51,242 bases of DNA from Vulcanisaeta distributa JCM 11216. GTDB lineage: Archaea > Thermoproteota > Thermoprotei > Thermoproteales > Thermocladiaceae. The notes below the pieces were generated by a model. It ran no database searches, was not told the origin of the DNA, and saw only the letters and a program-made list of their open reading frames with translations. Position 1 is the stretch's first letter. Every line of letters begins with the position of its first letter. The stretch covers positions 1-51,242 of the forward strand of contig NZ_BBBI01000014.1 of assembly GCF_001315985.1 (NCBI RefSeq), given 5' to 3'. A program made the translations under genes and the position numbers. Shown here one piece after another: positions 18,231 to 27,328 of this stretch.

Positions 18231-18866
18231 ACTTAGGAGGATTAGTGATAGGGTTAGGTGTCGCTGGCCTCCTCGCCGCATTTGAGCCTATTCGAGCCCT
18301 TAGCCTTAACGCCCCCCCAGCAAATTCCAGGGCCAACGGGCTGGGTTTGAGGTTCCCTCCTGAGTGGGTTTTCCACGCTCACGAGATATTAATTTAGCAA
18401 CTGCTTAAAAATGCGGTCTCGATCGTGATTTTAAGCGGATAAAATTCTGATTAGTTATTAAGTAATTAGAAGATTTGTGCATATATTCGATTATGAATAG
18501 AATACTATTGCCCAGAGCCTAGGCGCTGGAGAACTATATTCTAGGTGTGATACGGAGCCAACACAGCACTGAAGCCATGCCTAGAGCCCTCCATAAATCC
18601 AATAACGGCTCAGAGGTGCGCACGGGCTTTCTGCATTTTTAAACCCCCCCTACTGCGTTTAAAGGCTTGGAAGTGAGCGGGAGAAACACGCTGGGCAAGG
18701 CCCAGGTGGGCGGAGCTCTGGCCCCCCGCGACTGCCCCGCAGATGACGGATGTAAACCCGAACAGATGCGGGGGGGAACCAATGACCCATGCCCTGGGCG
18801 GACCACCTACCCAAGGCATGGCGAGGAGGTCAGCGACACCTAACCCTATCACTAATCCTCCTAAGT
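18231..18866. repeat. 46-bp inverted repeat arms enclosing a 544-bp non-coding block
   Basis: The left arm (18231-18276) and the right arm (18821-18866) are reverse complements over 46 bases with one mismatch. The right arm, read on the minus strand, encodes the last residues (LRRISDRVRCR) and stop of the decayed ATPase gene, so the left arm is an inverted copy of that gene's 3' end. Between the arms I find no convincing ORF. Two stretches (about 18277-18370 and 18655-18820) are visibly GC-rich against this background. Confidence 0.75.
18655..18820 (+). ncRNA. Candidate structured RNA (strand and identity uncertain)
   Basis: GC-rich island in a non-coding region. A TATA-like GCGTTTAAAGGC (18656-18667) precedes it on the plus strand. 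Self-complementary pieces include TGCCCCGCA pairing with TGCGGGG (18733-18772 region), and CATGCC pairing with GGCATG (18789-18820). GC-rich islands in moderate-GC hyperthermophiles are often stable RNAs. I looked for RNase P and SRP RNA landmarks and could not confirm either. A covariance-model scan (Infernal with Rfam) on both strands would settle it. Confidence 0.3.
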
Positions 18867-19240
18867 ATTGGATCAGCAATCACGTATTGATTATTAACCT
18901 TCATCACAAATCCATTATCCACAAGCCTCCTGAGGAGCTTCGTAACCTCACTATCACTTATTGGCCTACATTCCCTCTGATAAAAATGGTATTTCGTAAA
19001 CTCACTTAGGAGATTCCTAATTGCCATGTAGCTCATGTCCTCAAACCTCCTCGCATCAATGTATACCCTCCATATTCTTTGTGGTGGCCTTAACAAGCGA
19101 TGTTTTACCAACACGCCTAAAGCCAACCACCCGTTACTGCCCTATTCAGTGCCGAAAATCTCAATTGTCTAATCTTAACTTCCCTATCACACAACTCACT
19201 TGGGTCTTCAGCTGGCCTATCGAGAAACTACATACCTATG
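18830..19240 (-). pseudogene. Archaeal ATPase (PF01637-type), internally deleted and frameshifted
   Basis: Pieces of the archaeal AAA-type ATPase family are recognisable in order: DPSELCDREVKIRQLRFSAL (the usual FxDRExEL entry), then in another frame GFRRVGKTSLVKAT (Walker A), then VYIDARRFEDMS, and finally a winged-helix-like end, SDSEVTKLLRRLVDNGFVM and ADPILRRISDRV. The central part with Walker B and sensor motifs is missing: about 130 codons remain of the usual 350 or so. The apparent start is abutted by TAG and by a double palindrome. This is a real relic, not only a run-length problem. Its 3' end forms the right arm of the inverted repeat. Confidence 0.7.
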
Positions 19241-19264
19241 TAGTTACTACATAGGTATGTAGTT
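19226..19264. repeat. Perfect 18-bp inverted repeat made of two nested palindromes
   Basis: The arm AACTACATACCTATGTAG (19226-19243) is mirrored exactly by CTACATAGGTATGTAGTT (19247-19264) with a 3-base spacer. Each arm is itself a palindrome, CTACATA-CC/GG-TATGTAG. It lies at the 5' end of the ATPase relic and upstream of the PflX-like gene, overlapping where promoters would be. A dimeric or tetrameric repressor site is the natural reading. Confidence 0.8.
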
Positions 19265-19319
19265 ATAAACCTTGCCACGTTATAAGCGTTTTTAAAGTCT
19301 CAATGACACATTAGCTCTA

Positions 19320-20629
19320 GTGCTTAATTTCTCAAGGTTATGGATTTGGAAGTACATTAGGGATAAACTGCCCTGGTACTATGAAGTAGCCATTAACAGG
19401 AAACCAGCCAAGTACTTAATAGCCGCGCGAATACCCGTTAACGAGAAAATAACCGAGTTAGGCGAAGGCGAGCTGTGGAGGGAGTTCGAGAGGGCCCTAA
19501 AGGACTTCCTCGAGCTATGGCGCAGGGTCAGGAACAATGAGGTGGATATTAGGGACATGCCCAAGGCATCACCATCACTGCTAGACCTGGTCGCCGAAAT
19601 CACTAGAAGGATGATTAGGCACTGCGAATTCTGTGAGTGGCGTTGTAGTTGATAGGACGGGTGGTAATAGGCTTGGTGTATGCATGCTCGACTCCACGAG
19701 TAGGGTATCCACATACTTCCACCACCTTGGTGAGGAGTTGCCGCTCCGTGGTGTGATGGGTTCTGGGACTATATTCTTCACATCCTGCAACTTCCGCTGC
19801 GCCTTCTGCCAAAATGCTGATATAAGTAGGGACAGGTTTAATGGTGTTGTAATGAATCCTAGGCAGATAGCTTCGGCAGCGGTTATTCTTAGGCTTGAGG
19901 GTGTTCACAACATTAACTGGGTCGGTGGTGAACCAACGCCACACCTGCACAATATTGCCGAGGCGATAAGGCTTATTGCCAGGGATGGCATTAAGGTCCT
20001 CGATGAGCTGAGTGACGAGGAGTACAATGCCGTACTCTCGGTTAAGGCAGACTTCATACCCTACAACTTCTCCAGGGATTGGGCGTTCTACGGAAATGAG
20101 CTTAACGTGCCCATGCTATGGAACAGCAACTTCTACATGACCGTGGATGTCATGAAATTATTAAGAGTTATTGTCGATATACATCTTCCGGATTTTAAAT
20201 ATTATAATAATAAGTGTGCATTTAGAATATCAAGGGTTCCTAGATATTTTGAAATAGTTTCTAGGAATCATAAGCTCGCCTATGATTGGGGGGGTGAGGA
20301 CATGATAATTAGGCACTTGGTAATGCCCGGGCATGTTGAGGATGATTCAAAGCCATTGCTTAAGTGGATCGCTGATAACATGCTGGGGGGGTCTTGGTCA
20401 ACATAATGGATCAGTACAGGCCGGAGAACGAGACCGACCCAAACTCGCCTAGGTTTAACCCGGAGTTTAGGGAGTTGCTAGGAGGCCGAGTAGGGAGGAG
20501 TTGATGGAGGTTTATAGGTACGCGAGGGATTTGGGCCTTAACTTTGAGTTGATTAGTTTTGAGAAGAGGATTGACATTAGGTACCTGGGTGATGAGGATT
20601 CACTGATTGAGAGGCTCGACAACCTCTAA
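19320..20629 (+). CDS. PflX-like (COG1313) radical SAM protein (frame breaks)
   Basis: A relative of pyruvate-formate-lyase activating enzymes. After an N-terminal extension comes a Cys set, RHCEFCEWRC, then VDRTGGNRLGVCMLD, FHHLGEELPLRG, GSGTIFFTSCNFRCAFCQN (radical SAM CX3CX2C) and NWVGGEPTPHLHNI, the normal order for this group. Later motifs include DIHLPDFKYYN and IIRHLVMPGHVE. Breaks lie near 19646, near 20390 (a seven-G run) and near 20488. The repaired tail reads DQYRPENETDPNSPRF and ends GDEDSLIERLDNL. The natural substrate of this family is unknown. Confidence 0.8.
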
Positions 20630-20654
20630 TGATGTTTAGTCGTGGACTAGGGAG

Positions 20655-21011
20655 TTAAAGCAGGAGTAATTCAGCCTCCTTAAGCGTTCCCCTGACCGGA
20701 TCCACCTCAAGCCCAAAAATCTCGAGCGCGGTTACGCCAATCACCATCGTATCCTCGGTCTCGCCAAATATCACAGGTACAACCCTCCTTTCACCCATGA
20801 GTATTAAGCCTGCATCACCAACATCACGCTCCACATAACCACCAAATGCCTTAAACCTTCTTCTCCTACTCGGTTTTATTCCAAGTCCCTCAAGTATGTC
20901 CCTACGTATGACGGTATAAATCGCACCAGTATCTACAATACCATCAACCTCCACAGTCCTCTCTGGCGCTAGTGGGTTGAATATGCCAGCCCTAACCTTA
21001 ACAAAACCCAT
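20655..21011 (-). CDS. Retropepsin-like aspartic protease (clan AA)
   Basis: 118 residues, the size of a single-lobe aspartic protease that works as a homodimer. The active-site motif is GIVDTGAIYTVI (near residues 25-36, D-T-G-A), followed by the flap region AFGGYVERDV and the second hydrophobic-hydrophobic-Gly motif MVIGVTALEIFGLEVD. This matches the archaeal clan AA aspartic protease group. It is the gene immediately downstream of radA on the same strand, separated by 58 bases. Confidence 0.8.
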   Translation of the reverse strand: MGFVKVRAGIFNPLAPERTVEVDGIVDTGAIYTVIRRDILEGLGIKPSRRRRFKAFGGYVERDVGDAGLILMGERRVVPVIFGETEDTMVIGVTALEIFGLEVDPVRGTLKEAELLLL

Positions 21012-21069
21012 TAGGCATTCATAATTACCTTAATTAAATAGTTTTAATCATGAAGCGTAACATGCGCGC

Positions 21070-22179
21070 CTAAGTCGGTGTTTGGTGGTGATTGATTTTA
21101 ATCAACGACGCCTCCTCAGTGATCCTAAACGTAACCTCCCTCTCAGGGTGATACGGCGAGTCGAAGATCTTGGCGATCCTGACATTCTCCTTACCCTTCC
21201 TCAGCCAAACCCTATATGTGGCTCCGTGAGCAATCACATTACCGCCAGCGGGCTTAAGCGGGTTCCCGAAGAATACGTCTGGCTGCGCAACCACTTGGTT
21301 TGTGACGACGACGGCCACGTTGTATATATCCGCAATCCTAAGTAACTGGGCAATGTGGTGATTAAGCTTCTGTTGTCTCTCGGCTAGGTTCTCCCTGCCC
21401 GGATACTCACTCCTGAAGTGGGCCACTAACGAGTCAATGACTATCAGACCGATGTTATCCTTCTCAATGATCTTCTTACTCTCCTCAATAATCATCATTT
21501 GGTGATCACTATTGTAAGCCCTGGCATAGAGAATATTCTTGAGAGCCTCCTGTGGATCTAAACCCCTGTACTTAGCCATCTGCATTATCCTCTCAGGCCT
21601 GAAGGTGTTCTCGGTATCGACATACAACGCCTTAGCATTTAAGCCGCCCTTATCCTCGGGCAATTGAACCATAATACTCAATTGATGACAGAGCTGGGTC
21701 TTGCCACTTCCAAACTCACCAACGAGCTCTGTAATTGCCTTGGTCTCAATACCACCACCAAGTAACTCATCGAGTGCCCTAACACCGGTGCTAATTCTCT
21801 TAATGCCCCTCCTCTTCTCGTAAAGTTCGTAGGCCGTTATGAACGGCGTCAATCCAATGAGCTTCTGGGCAGCGGCGATGATCTGCTTAGCCCTATCCTC
21901 ACTACCAAGTATCTCGCGAGCTCCTTAACACTTGCGAAGCAACGTCCCTAGCCGTGTTATAACCAGCTCCCTAAGCTTCTGAGCCGTGACCCTGCCAACA
22001 CCCTCAATCTCCTCAACATCAATCACCGGATAACCGCCGCTGACAGCTGCCGTAACAACAGCACCCTTCTCACTGCTTTCCTCCTCTGTGTCCTCAACCT
22101 CCTCATCTGGTTCCTCCTCCCTTTCCTCCTCAACTTCCTGCTCCTGCACCTTCTTTTTCCCCTTTGGCATACTCCTCAC
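21070..22179 (-). CDS. radA: DNA repair recombinase RadA (frame breaks in the linker)
   Basis: Archaeal RecA/Rad51 recombinase. The C-terminal ATPase core is intact: [19 protein letters not shown], Walker [16 protein letters not shown], Walker [27 protein letters not shown] and [17 protein letters not shown]. The N-terminal part has a long acidic tail and the HhH motif [15 protein letters not shown]. Between them three single-base losses cluster in about 60 bases (21900-21965); adding one base at each restores [28 protein letters not shown], the expected Rad51-family linker. Repaired length is 370 codons. Two of the three lost bases are a G from a GG pair. The acidic N-tail is longer than in many RadA proteins. 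Confidence 0.96.
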
Positions 22180-22232
22180 TTGAAAATAAATGGTTATTAC
22201 TTAAAAAACTAAGCAGTGATGAATGATGAAAT

Positions 22233-22850
22233 TCATCGAAGACCAGCCCTAATCCTAAGCCAAACGCCTAGGCAGGTCTCACGCCAAAGCCTATTAACTT
22301 CATTGCCATTACCCTCAACAACACGCTTTAATATACCCAATACGTCGCTGTCACTAACGACGGGCTTCACATAGGCTATGTCATCATCGTAACCACACGT
22401 CGCCTTCAATAACCTATCAACAGCCCGCCTACCAATGAGTCTCCTTAACTCATCCCACGTATAGCCCACATAGCCTAATGATCTGTAGAGTCTATTGGCA
22501 AGTTCATTACCAAGCCATGTCGTCACTATATAAACATCAGAATCAACTGCGCAAACCTCCTCTATCGTACTCATCAATACCTTACCAATACCCTGGTTTC
22601 TGCATCCTTCAACTACGGCTATGTAGTAAATAACGCATAGTCTAACGGAACCAACGTTGATGCTATAATAAACAGTGGCACCCACGCTGGAGCCATTAAT
22701 TACTGCCAACGCCACTGAGCCCACGCCATAATCAACAACCGCCCTCGCATACCTATAGGCCGAACCAAAGAATTCCCTCAAAATTAACTCGGCGGAATTC
22801 ATTAATTCCCTACCACCGATAAGTACTGTAATTGGATCATTACAATTCAT
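22233..22850 (-). CDS. GNAT-family N-acetyltransferase
   Basis: About 205 residues from the internal ATG (MNCNDPITVLI); an earlier in-frame ATG would add 12 residues. GNAT motif A, the acetyl-CoA pyrophosphate loop, is seen as AVVEGCRNQGIGKVLMSTIE (Q/R-x-x-G-x-G/A pattern) near residues 100-115, followed by NELANRLYRSLGYVGYTWDEL, the usual end of the fold. The C-terminal 60 residues after RLIGR are not part of the core domain. Substrate unknown. Confidence 0.75.
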   Translation of the reverse strand: MNCNDPITVLIGGRELMNSAELILREFFGSAYRYARAVVDYGVGSVALAVINGSSVGATVYYSINVGSVRLCVIYYIAVVEGCRNQGIGKVLMSTIEEVCAVDSDVYIVTTWLGNELANRLYRSLGYVGYTWDELRRLIGRRAVDRLLKATCGYDDDIAYVKPVVSDSDVLGILKRVVEGNGNEVNRLWRETCLGVWLRIRAGLR

Positions 22851-22907
22851 TATAAACACCTTAACTAATGATGTAGGATTAATCAATTTAGAACTGAATC
22901 GCTGCGG

Positions 22908-23446
22908 TTATACCCTCCTACCACGCCTACCTCCAGGCGGCCTAATGGTGTCTGTCGGTATTGGCGTCACATCCTCAATACGACCAATTATCAAGCCAGC
23001 CCTGGCCAAGGCCCTAATGGCTGCCGCGGCACCGGGACCCGGCGTCTTCGGGCCATATCCACCCGGCGCCTTAACCTTTATGTGTACCGCGTTTATGCCC
23101 CCCCTACTTAATGCTATTTGGGCGGCCTTGTAGGCGGCCATCATTGCCGCATACGGGCTTGGCTTATCCCTATCAGCCTTAACCACCTGCCCACCGCTAA
23201 CCCTAGCAACGGTCTCCGCACCTGTTAAATCGGTGATTATTATTATCGTATTATTATAACTGGAGTAGACGTAGGCAACGCCCCCCCACCTAAGCTTCCT
23301 AGCACCACTGATCTGCGTCGGCTTTATCTCAGGTAACTGTGTCGATTGCGGTGCTGATTGCGTCGGCTGCGTCTCCCCCCCTGAACCTCCTCAACCGACT
23401 TCTCTGTGTTTTCCTGTGACATTCGGTGATTGGCATTTTCACTCAT
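22908..23446 (-). CDS. rps11: Small-subunit ribosomal protein uS11 (frameshift in N-terminal tail)
   Basis: The core is unmistakable: [48 protein letters not shown] and the end [20 protein letters not shown]. uS11 shapes the platform of the 30S subunit and contacts the E-site region. An N-terminal extension rich in Gln, Thr and Pro begins at ATG 23446; it falls out of frame at the seven-G run 23375-23381 and matches the core frame if the run is five. Two other seven-base runs place an extra Gly in normally fixed motifs: [11 protein letters not shown] and [12 protein letters not shown]. Confidence 0.96.
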
Positions 23447-23469
23447 TTTATAAATTTTCTCGCCATTGA

Positions 23470-24209
23470 CTAATGATTACTCCTCATGTTCTCTACAATG
23501 CTCGTTAGGTGACTCGTGCCAACCCTAAACCTCGTGGGGGGGTCAGGCTCCCTCTCTGCCGCCCTCATTAATTCAAGAACCTGTTGATAAGTCCTGACGC
23601 CACCCGCGACCTTAATACCAATCCTTGGATTATACTTTCTAGACAGCTCGGCCATTAATCTTACATTCTCGACTTGAGCGCCGGTCTTATTACCGAGCTT
23701 CTCCGCGTAATCCCTCTCCTCAAACCCGGTGCTTGTCTTAATGAAGTCAGCGCCGGACTGCATCACAATCCTATACAACTCGAGCTTCTCCTCCCTCGTT
23801 GTGTAGGCGTCCTCAACGATGACCTTGATGACCTTACCTTCTCTATGGGCGGTCTCGACCACCGTGTTTATGTCATGCTCAACCTCATCCCAAAGCCCGG
23901 ACTTAACAAGGCCTATTGGGGCCACGATATCAAGTTCATCCGTGTACCGTGAATAGCGTTTAATGGCGTCCACCCTAGCTCCGTGGTGCCGGCACCAAAT
24001 GGAAAATCAACCACTGCAACTACCCTGAAGGTATACCCCCCCTTACGTGCCATGTACTCCCTGGCGTACCTAAGGAATACCGGGTTAATTGCTATTGCGT
24101 ATGCACCGTATCTGGCCGTATCCTCGATTAGGACGTCGATATCCTTGGTTGAACCGTAGGGCTTTAAGTACGTGTTATCCACAAGACCTATTACGTTTAC
24201 GCTGGCCAT
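23470..24209 (-). CDS. deoC: Deoxyribose-phosphate aldolase (one frameshift)
   Basis: Interconverts 2-deoxyribose-5-phosphate with glyceraldehyde-3-phosphate and acetaldehyde; a TIM barrel. Seen are VNVIGLVDNTYLKPYGS (start of strand 1), VVAVVDFPFGAGTTEL, then in the second frame ELDIVAPIGLVKSGLWDEV, KVIVEDAYTTREEK, the Schiff-base Lys motif GADFIKTSTGF and GIKVAGGVRTYQQ, with RFRVGTS closing the phosphate site. The break at about 23975 needs one base (GAG-CTx-AGG-GTG-GAC), giving ELRVDAIKRY. Repaired length of 246 residues is normal. Confidence 0.94.
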
Positions 24210-24291
24210 ATTAATTTAGTTATTGGATTAAACCCATTAATACATTATTACCTGAAATACTTATTAAATTTTCATTAATATAGGAACCGCC

Positions 24292-25480
24292 ATGAGTGAA
24301 CCAACCATTAGGTCTGTTAGGGTCTTGACTGTTATGGGGAATTTCGAGTGGCCCATTGTGAAGGTTGAGCTTAGTAATGGGCTTGTTGGTTATGGGGGAG
24401 TGCCATAGGGGCCCGGGCATTAAGGAGGTTTTGAGGAGGGCTGAGGAGTTGATCAGGGGTAAGGAGGTTAATGTTGAGTACCTGCTTAGGCTCATTAGGA
24501 AGCACATACCGAATTCCGAATGGGGCGTGGTTAATAATGCAATTAGTGGATTGGAGACAGCGCTTTGGGATTTGAAGGGTAAATTAACGGGTCTTCCTGT
24601 TTATGAATTACTTGGCGGTAGGGTTAGGGATAGGGTCGCTGTTTACGCGGACCTGCATGCCGGCGCTGGCATTACTGAGACTGGCGGTAGGAGGTGGGTT
24701 GAGTTGGCCAGTACTGAGGTTGCTATAACGTTGAGAATTACGTGAAGAGGGCCAGGGAGGCCATGAACATGGGGGTTCAGGTACATTAAGTTTGATGTCG
24801 ATGTGCCGGAGGGCATGATGGAGACCGAGTTCGATAGGACCTTCGGCATGAGGGTTGTTAAGTTCGTGACCTCGTTCATAGGTGGTGTTAGGGATGCTGT
24901 TAAGTACGATGTGGACATCATGATTGATGGGCACTGGGCATTTAGCGTGCCCACGGCTCTAGCCATAGCCAGGGAATTGGCGAAATACGATGTTTTCTGG
25001 TTTGAGGATCCGGTACCGCCTGAGAACATCGATGCGATGAGGGAGGTCAGGCTTAAGTCGCCTGTGCCCATAGCCACTGGCGAGAAGTTGTATAGGCTTT
25101 CGCAGTTTAGGGAGTTGATTGAGGAGGGGGGCTACGGACATTATACACCCTGATGTGCAGAGGCTCGGTGGTTTACTCGAGATGAAGAAGATAGCCTACC
25201 TAGCCGAGGAGTACTACGTGCCGGTGGCGATACACAACATCTCAAGCCCGATAGGGACCATGGCAAATGCCCACGTGGCAGCCACCATAGGGGACTTCAT
25301 AGCCATTGAGTGGCATGCCATCGACTTGCCTGGTGGCCTGACATGGTTAAGGAGGGCATGATCATAAAGGAGGGCTACATAACACCACCAAAAAGGCCTG
25401 GCATTGGGGGGGTTGAACTAAACGAAAGGGTGGCTGCTGAACACGCGAAAGATCCGAATGAGGTTAAGGAATTCCTTTAA
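24292..25480 (+). CDS. Enolase-superfamily sugar-acid dehydratase (mandelate racemase type), several frame breaks
   Basis: About 395 residues after repair. N-terminal capping domain: [14 protein letters not shown] through [20 protein letters not shown] and LPVYELLGG. Barrel: [10 protein letters not shown], then acidic metal ligands in [21 protein letters not shown] and PIATGEKLY, followed by [27 protein letters not shown] and [10 protein letters not shown]. This is the order seen in gluconate/galactonate dehydratase-like enzymes; the exact sugar acid is unclear. Breaks lie at the G5 run 24395-24399, near 24735, at the G5 run 24770-24774, at the six-G run 25126-25131 and near 25343. At 24395, 24770 and 25126 one G fewer restores the frame. 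Confidence 0.85.
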
Positions 25481-25563
25481 GGGATTAAAAGACAGTTATG
25501 TTCAATACCTAAGTGATGAGAGAGCCCCGAGCATTGAATCGATGAAGAGATAGAACCGGCTGA

Positions 25564-25875
25564 TCATTGCTGTTGTGTTGGTATCATGGAAAGCTTAGGC
25601 TTTATGACTTGCTTCATGTAATCTACCAAATTAGCCTCCTCAAGCGCCTTGAAAACCTCCTCATCGCTGGCTCCCTTCTTAATGTTTATCTTGTACTCCG
25701 TTGGTTCGATATGTTTAACATTAACGACCCTCCTCTTAACGCCCGTTAGGGACTTGGGCCCCGTTATTATTACGAAGTTCTCATCCTTAATATCCACAAT
25801 GACGCACTTCCTACCAGCCTCCCTACCAGCAACCTTCACGCAAACCCTACCAATGTCGAAGACCCTAGGCATCAA
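25564..25875 (-). CDS. rpl14e: Large-subunit ribosomal protein eL14
   Basis: 103 residues, complete. The KOW-like N-terminus shows FDIGRVCVKVAGREAGRKCV, then VIITGPKSLTGVKRRVVNV and HIEPTEYKINIKKGASDEEV, which match archaeal L14e. It binds rRNA on the large subunit. The start is ATG with a second ATG immediately after. It is transcribed divergently from the redox module that begins at 25986. Confidence 0.92.
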   Translation of the reverse strand: MMPRVFDIGRVCVKVAGREAGRKCVIVDIKDENFVIITGPKSLTGVKRRVVNVKHIEPTEYKINIKKGASDEEVFKALEEANLVDYMKQVIKPKLSMIPTQQQ

Positions 25876-25985
25876 GCACGGGTAGTGTAAGGCTTTATAA
25901 GCATTTCATACCTATTCCCTTGCTCTTAATAATATATAAAATATATACTAATACTCCTTATAAATAAATTTAACTTTTAACAATT
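25876..25985 (+). promoter_or_regulatory. Promoter of the DUF169 redox operon
   Basis: TATA-like CTTATAAATAAATTT (25958-25972) is centred about 21-25 nt before the ATG, fitting a leaderless first gene. The upstream part is strongly AT-rich. No operator repeat recognised. Confidence 0.5.
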
Positions 25986-26844
25986 ATGGTTGTTCAAGAA
26001 GCCCTAGAGAAGTATAAACGTTATTCAAGCGATTTAATGGATATACTTAGATTAAGGACTAAGCCCATTGGCGTGGCACTAATAGATAGGGACCTGGATC
26101 AACTAGGCATTAGTGCATTACGCCCTAGTAAGCATTTCCATAGGAAACTAACCTTTTGTCAAATGGTGGCCGCCGCTAGATATTATGGCATGGGCATGGC
26201 AGCCACTCTCGAGGATATGGCATGCCCTGGCGAAATAATAATATTTGGATTTGCCGAGCCCCCCCGGACTACTTCCTTGATGGCAGCCTTAGCTATGGCT
26301 TTACACGAGAACTAAGGAGGCCGGTAAGGCACTTGATACTAGTTTGCCAAGGCTTCCTGCGGGTAAGTATAAGGCGTTGTTAACGATGCCCTTGGACAAC
26401 ATTATTTATGAGCCCCCCCAGGTTGTGATGATTTACGGGACGCCAGGTCAAATGGTTAAGTTGGTCACGGCCTACGTATACATCAGTGGCGAGAAGGTTA
26501 CACTGAGTGCCAGTGGTAAGGCCGGCTCGGACACCGCCGTCGTTGAAACCCTACTTACCGGCAAGCCCAGGCTTGCGCTGCCCGGCTATGGCGATAGGAT
26601 CGTTGGGCATGTGGAGGATTACGAAATGCTCTTTGTTACGCCAGCAGGTATGCTTGGTGATATTATCAATGCCCTTAAAGAACAGAGCAGGACTAACTTC
26701 ATTGTTTACCCACCAATGCCGAGCATATTTTACAGGGTTGACTTTGGTTCCATACCCGTAATCGGGCATTTGTATGATAGGTTCCTTAAGGAGATTGATG
26801 AGAAAATGAAGAGGGAGAGGGGGGGTGGTACTAATGGAGAATGA
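25986..26844 (+). CDS. DUF169-family protein (frame breaks), first gene of a redox module
   Basis: About 285 residues after repair. DUF169 features are RTKPIGVALIDRDL, LTFCQMVAAARYYGMGMA, MACPGEIIIFG and the later PQVVMIYGTPGQMVKLVTA. Two conserved Cys (FCQM, ACPG) suggest cofactor or redox chemistry, but the family has no settled function. Near 26268-26310 the frame wanders: taking the C7 run as five and adding one T gives DYFLDGSLSYGFYTRTKEAG and a smooth join. The stop overlaps the next start by 11 bases. Confidence 0.75.
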
Positions 26845-27328
26845 AAAACTCGAGCAATTAATTAAAAATGCTAAGGAAAGGGCTACTCAATTACTTATTG
26901 AAACTGAGAACTGTGCATATTCACCCTTCGTAGCCTTACTTGAGGCCTTAAACATTAAGGCATCGCCAGAGTTACTAGCGGTACCAATAGGCTTTGCCGG
27001 TGGTTTAAGCGGTTCTGGGCACCTCTGTGGTGCCCTGTGGGCCTCCGTAGCTGCCGTGAGCATTTACATGAAGAAGAAAATAGATGAGGAAAGGGGGGGT
27101 GGTAGACAAGCAGGTGAATCATTTATAGCATACCACGCAGAACTTCATAATAAGGTTACGAACATCTACAAACAATTCGTGAATATGTTCGGATCACCAA
27201 ATTGCAAGGACCTAAACCCAAAATTCGACCTAGTATCGCCTGAGCAGAGGAAGAAGTGCACGGTTATTGTTAGGAAGTCCGTGGAGATAACCCTAAGGTC
27301 AATATTGGGTGGTTCTAATGAGCGTTGA
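26834..27328 (+). CDS. C_GCAxxG_C_C family redox protein
   Basis: About 164 residues. The pattern that names the family is spread over the protein: a Cys near residue 23 (TENCAYSP), GHLCGALWAS near residue 65 (G-x-C-G-A), and two late Cys (SPNCKDLN and RKKCTVIV). This family is predicted to be redox-active, in some genomes linked to metal or selenium chemistry. ATG at 26834 with an upstream GGTGGT is the best start; GTG nine bases earlier is possible. It overlaps the DUF169 stop by 11 bases and the following flavoprotein start by 11 bases, so translation is probably coupled. Confidence 0.78.
   Translation: MENEKLEQLIKNAKERATQLLIETENCAYSPFVALLEALNIKASPELLAVPIGFAGGLSGSGHLCGALWASVAAVSIYMKKKIDEERGGGRQAGESFIAYHAELHNKVTNIYKQFVNMFGSPNCKDLNPKFDLVSPEQRKKCTVIVRKSVEITLRSILGGSNER

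Noticed and set aside
18285..18370. tRNA-like fragment (GGCTCGAATAGGCTC on the minus strand)
   Set aside because: Resembles a T-arm loop but no acceptor, D or anticodon stem can be drawn around it.
18655..18820. RNase P RNA or SRP RNA
   Set aside because: GC-rich and self-complementary, but I could not find the conserved core segments of either RNA; kept only as an unnamed candidate.
18610..18879. ORFs across the GC-rich block on either strand
   Set aside because: Composition and residue patterns are not protein-like, and the block carries inverted repeats and TATA-like boxes instead.
18231..19264. Insertion sequence with terminal inverted repeats
   Set aside because: No transposase frame and no target-site duplication seen; the arms derive from the ATPase gene end.
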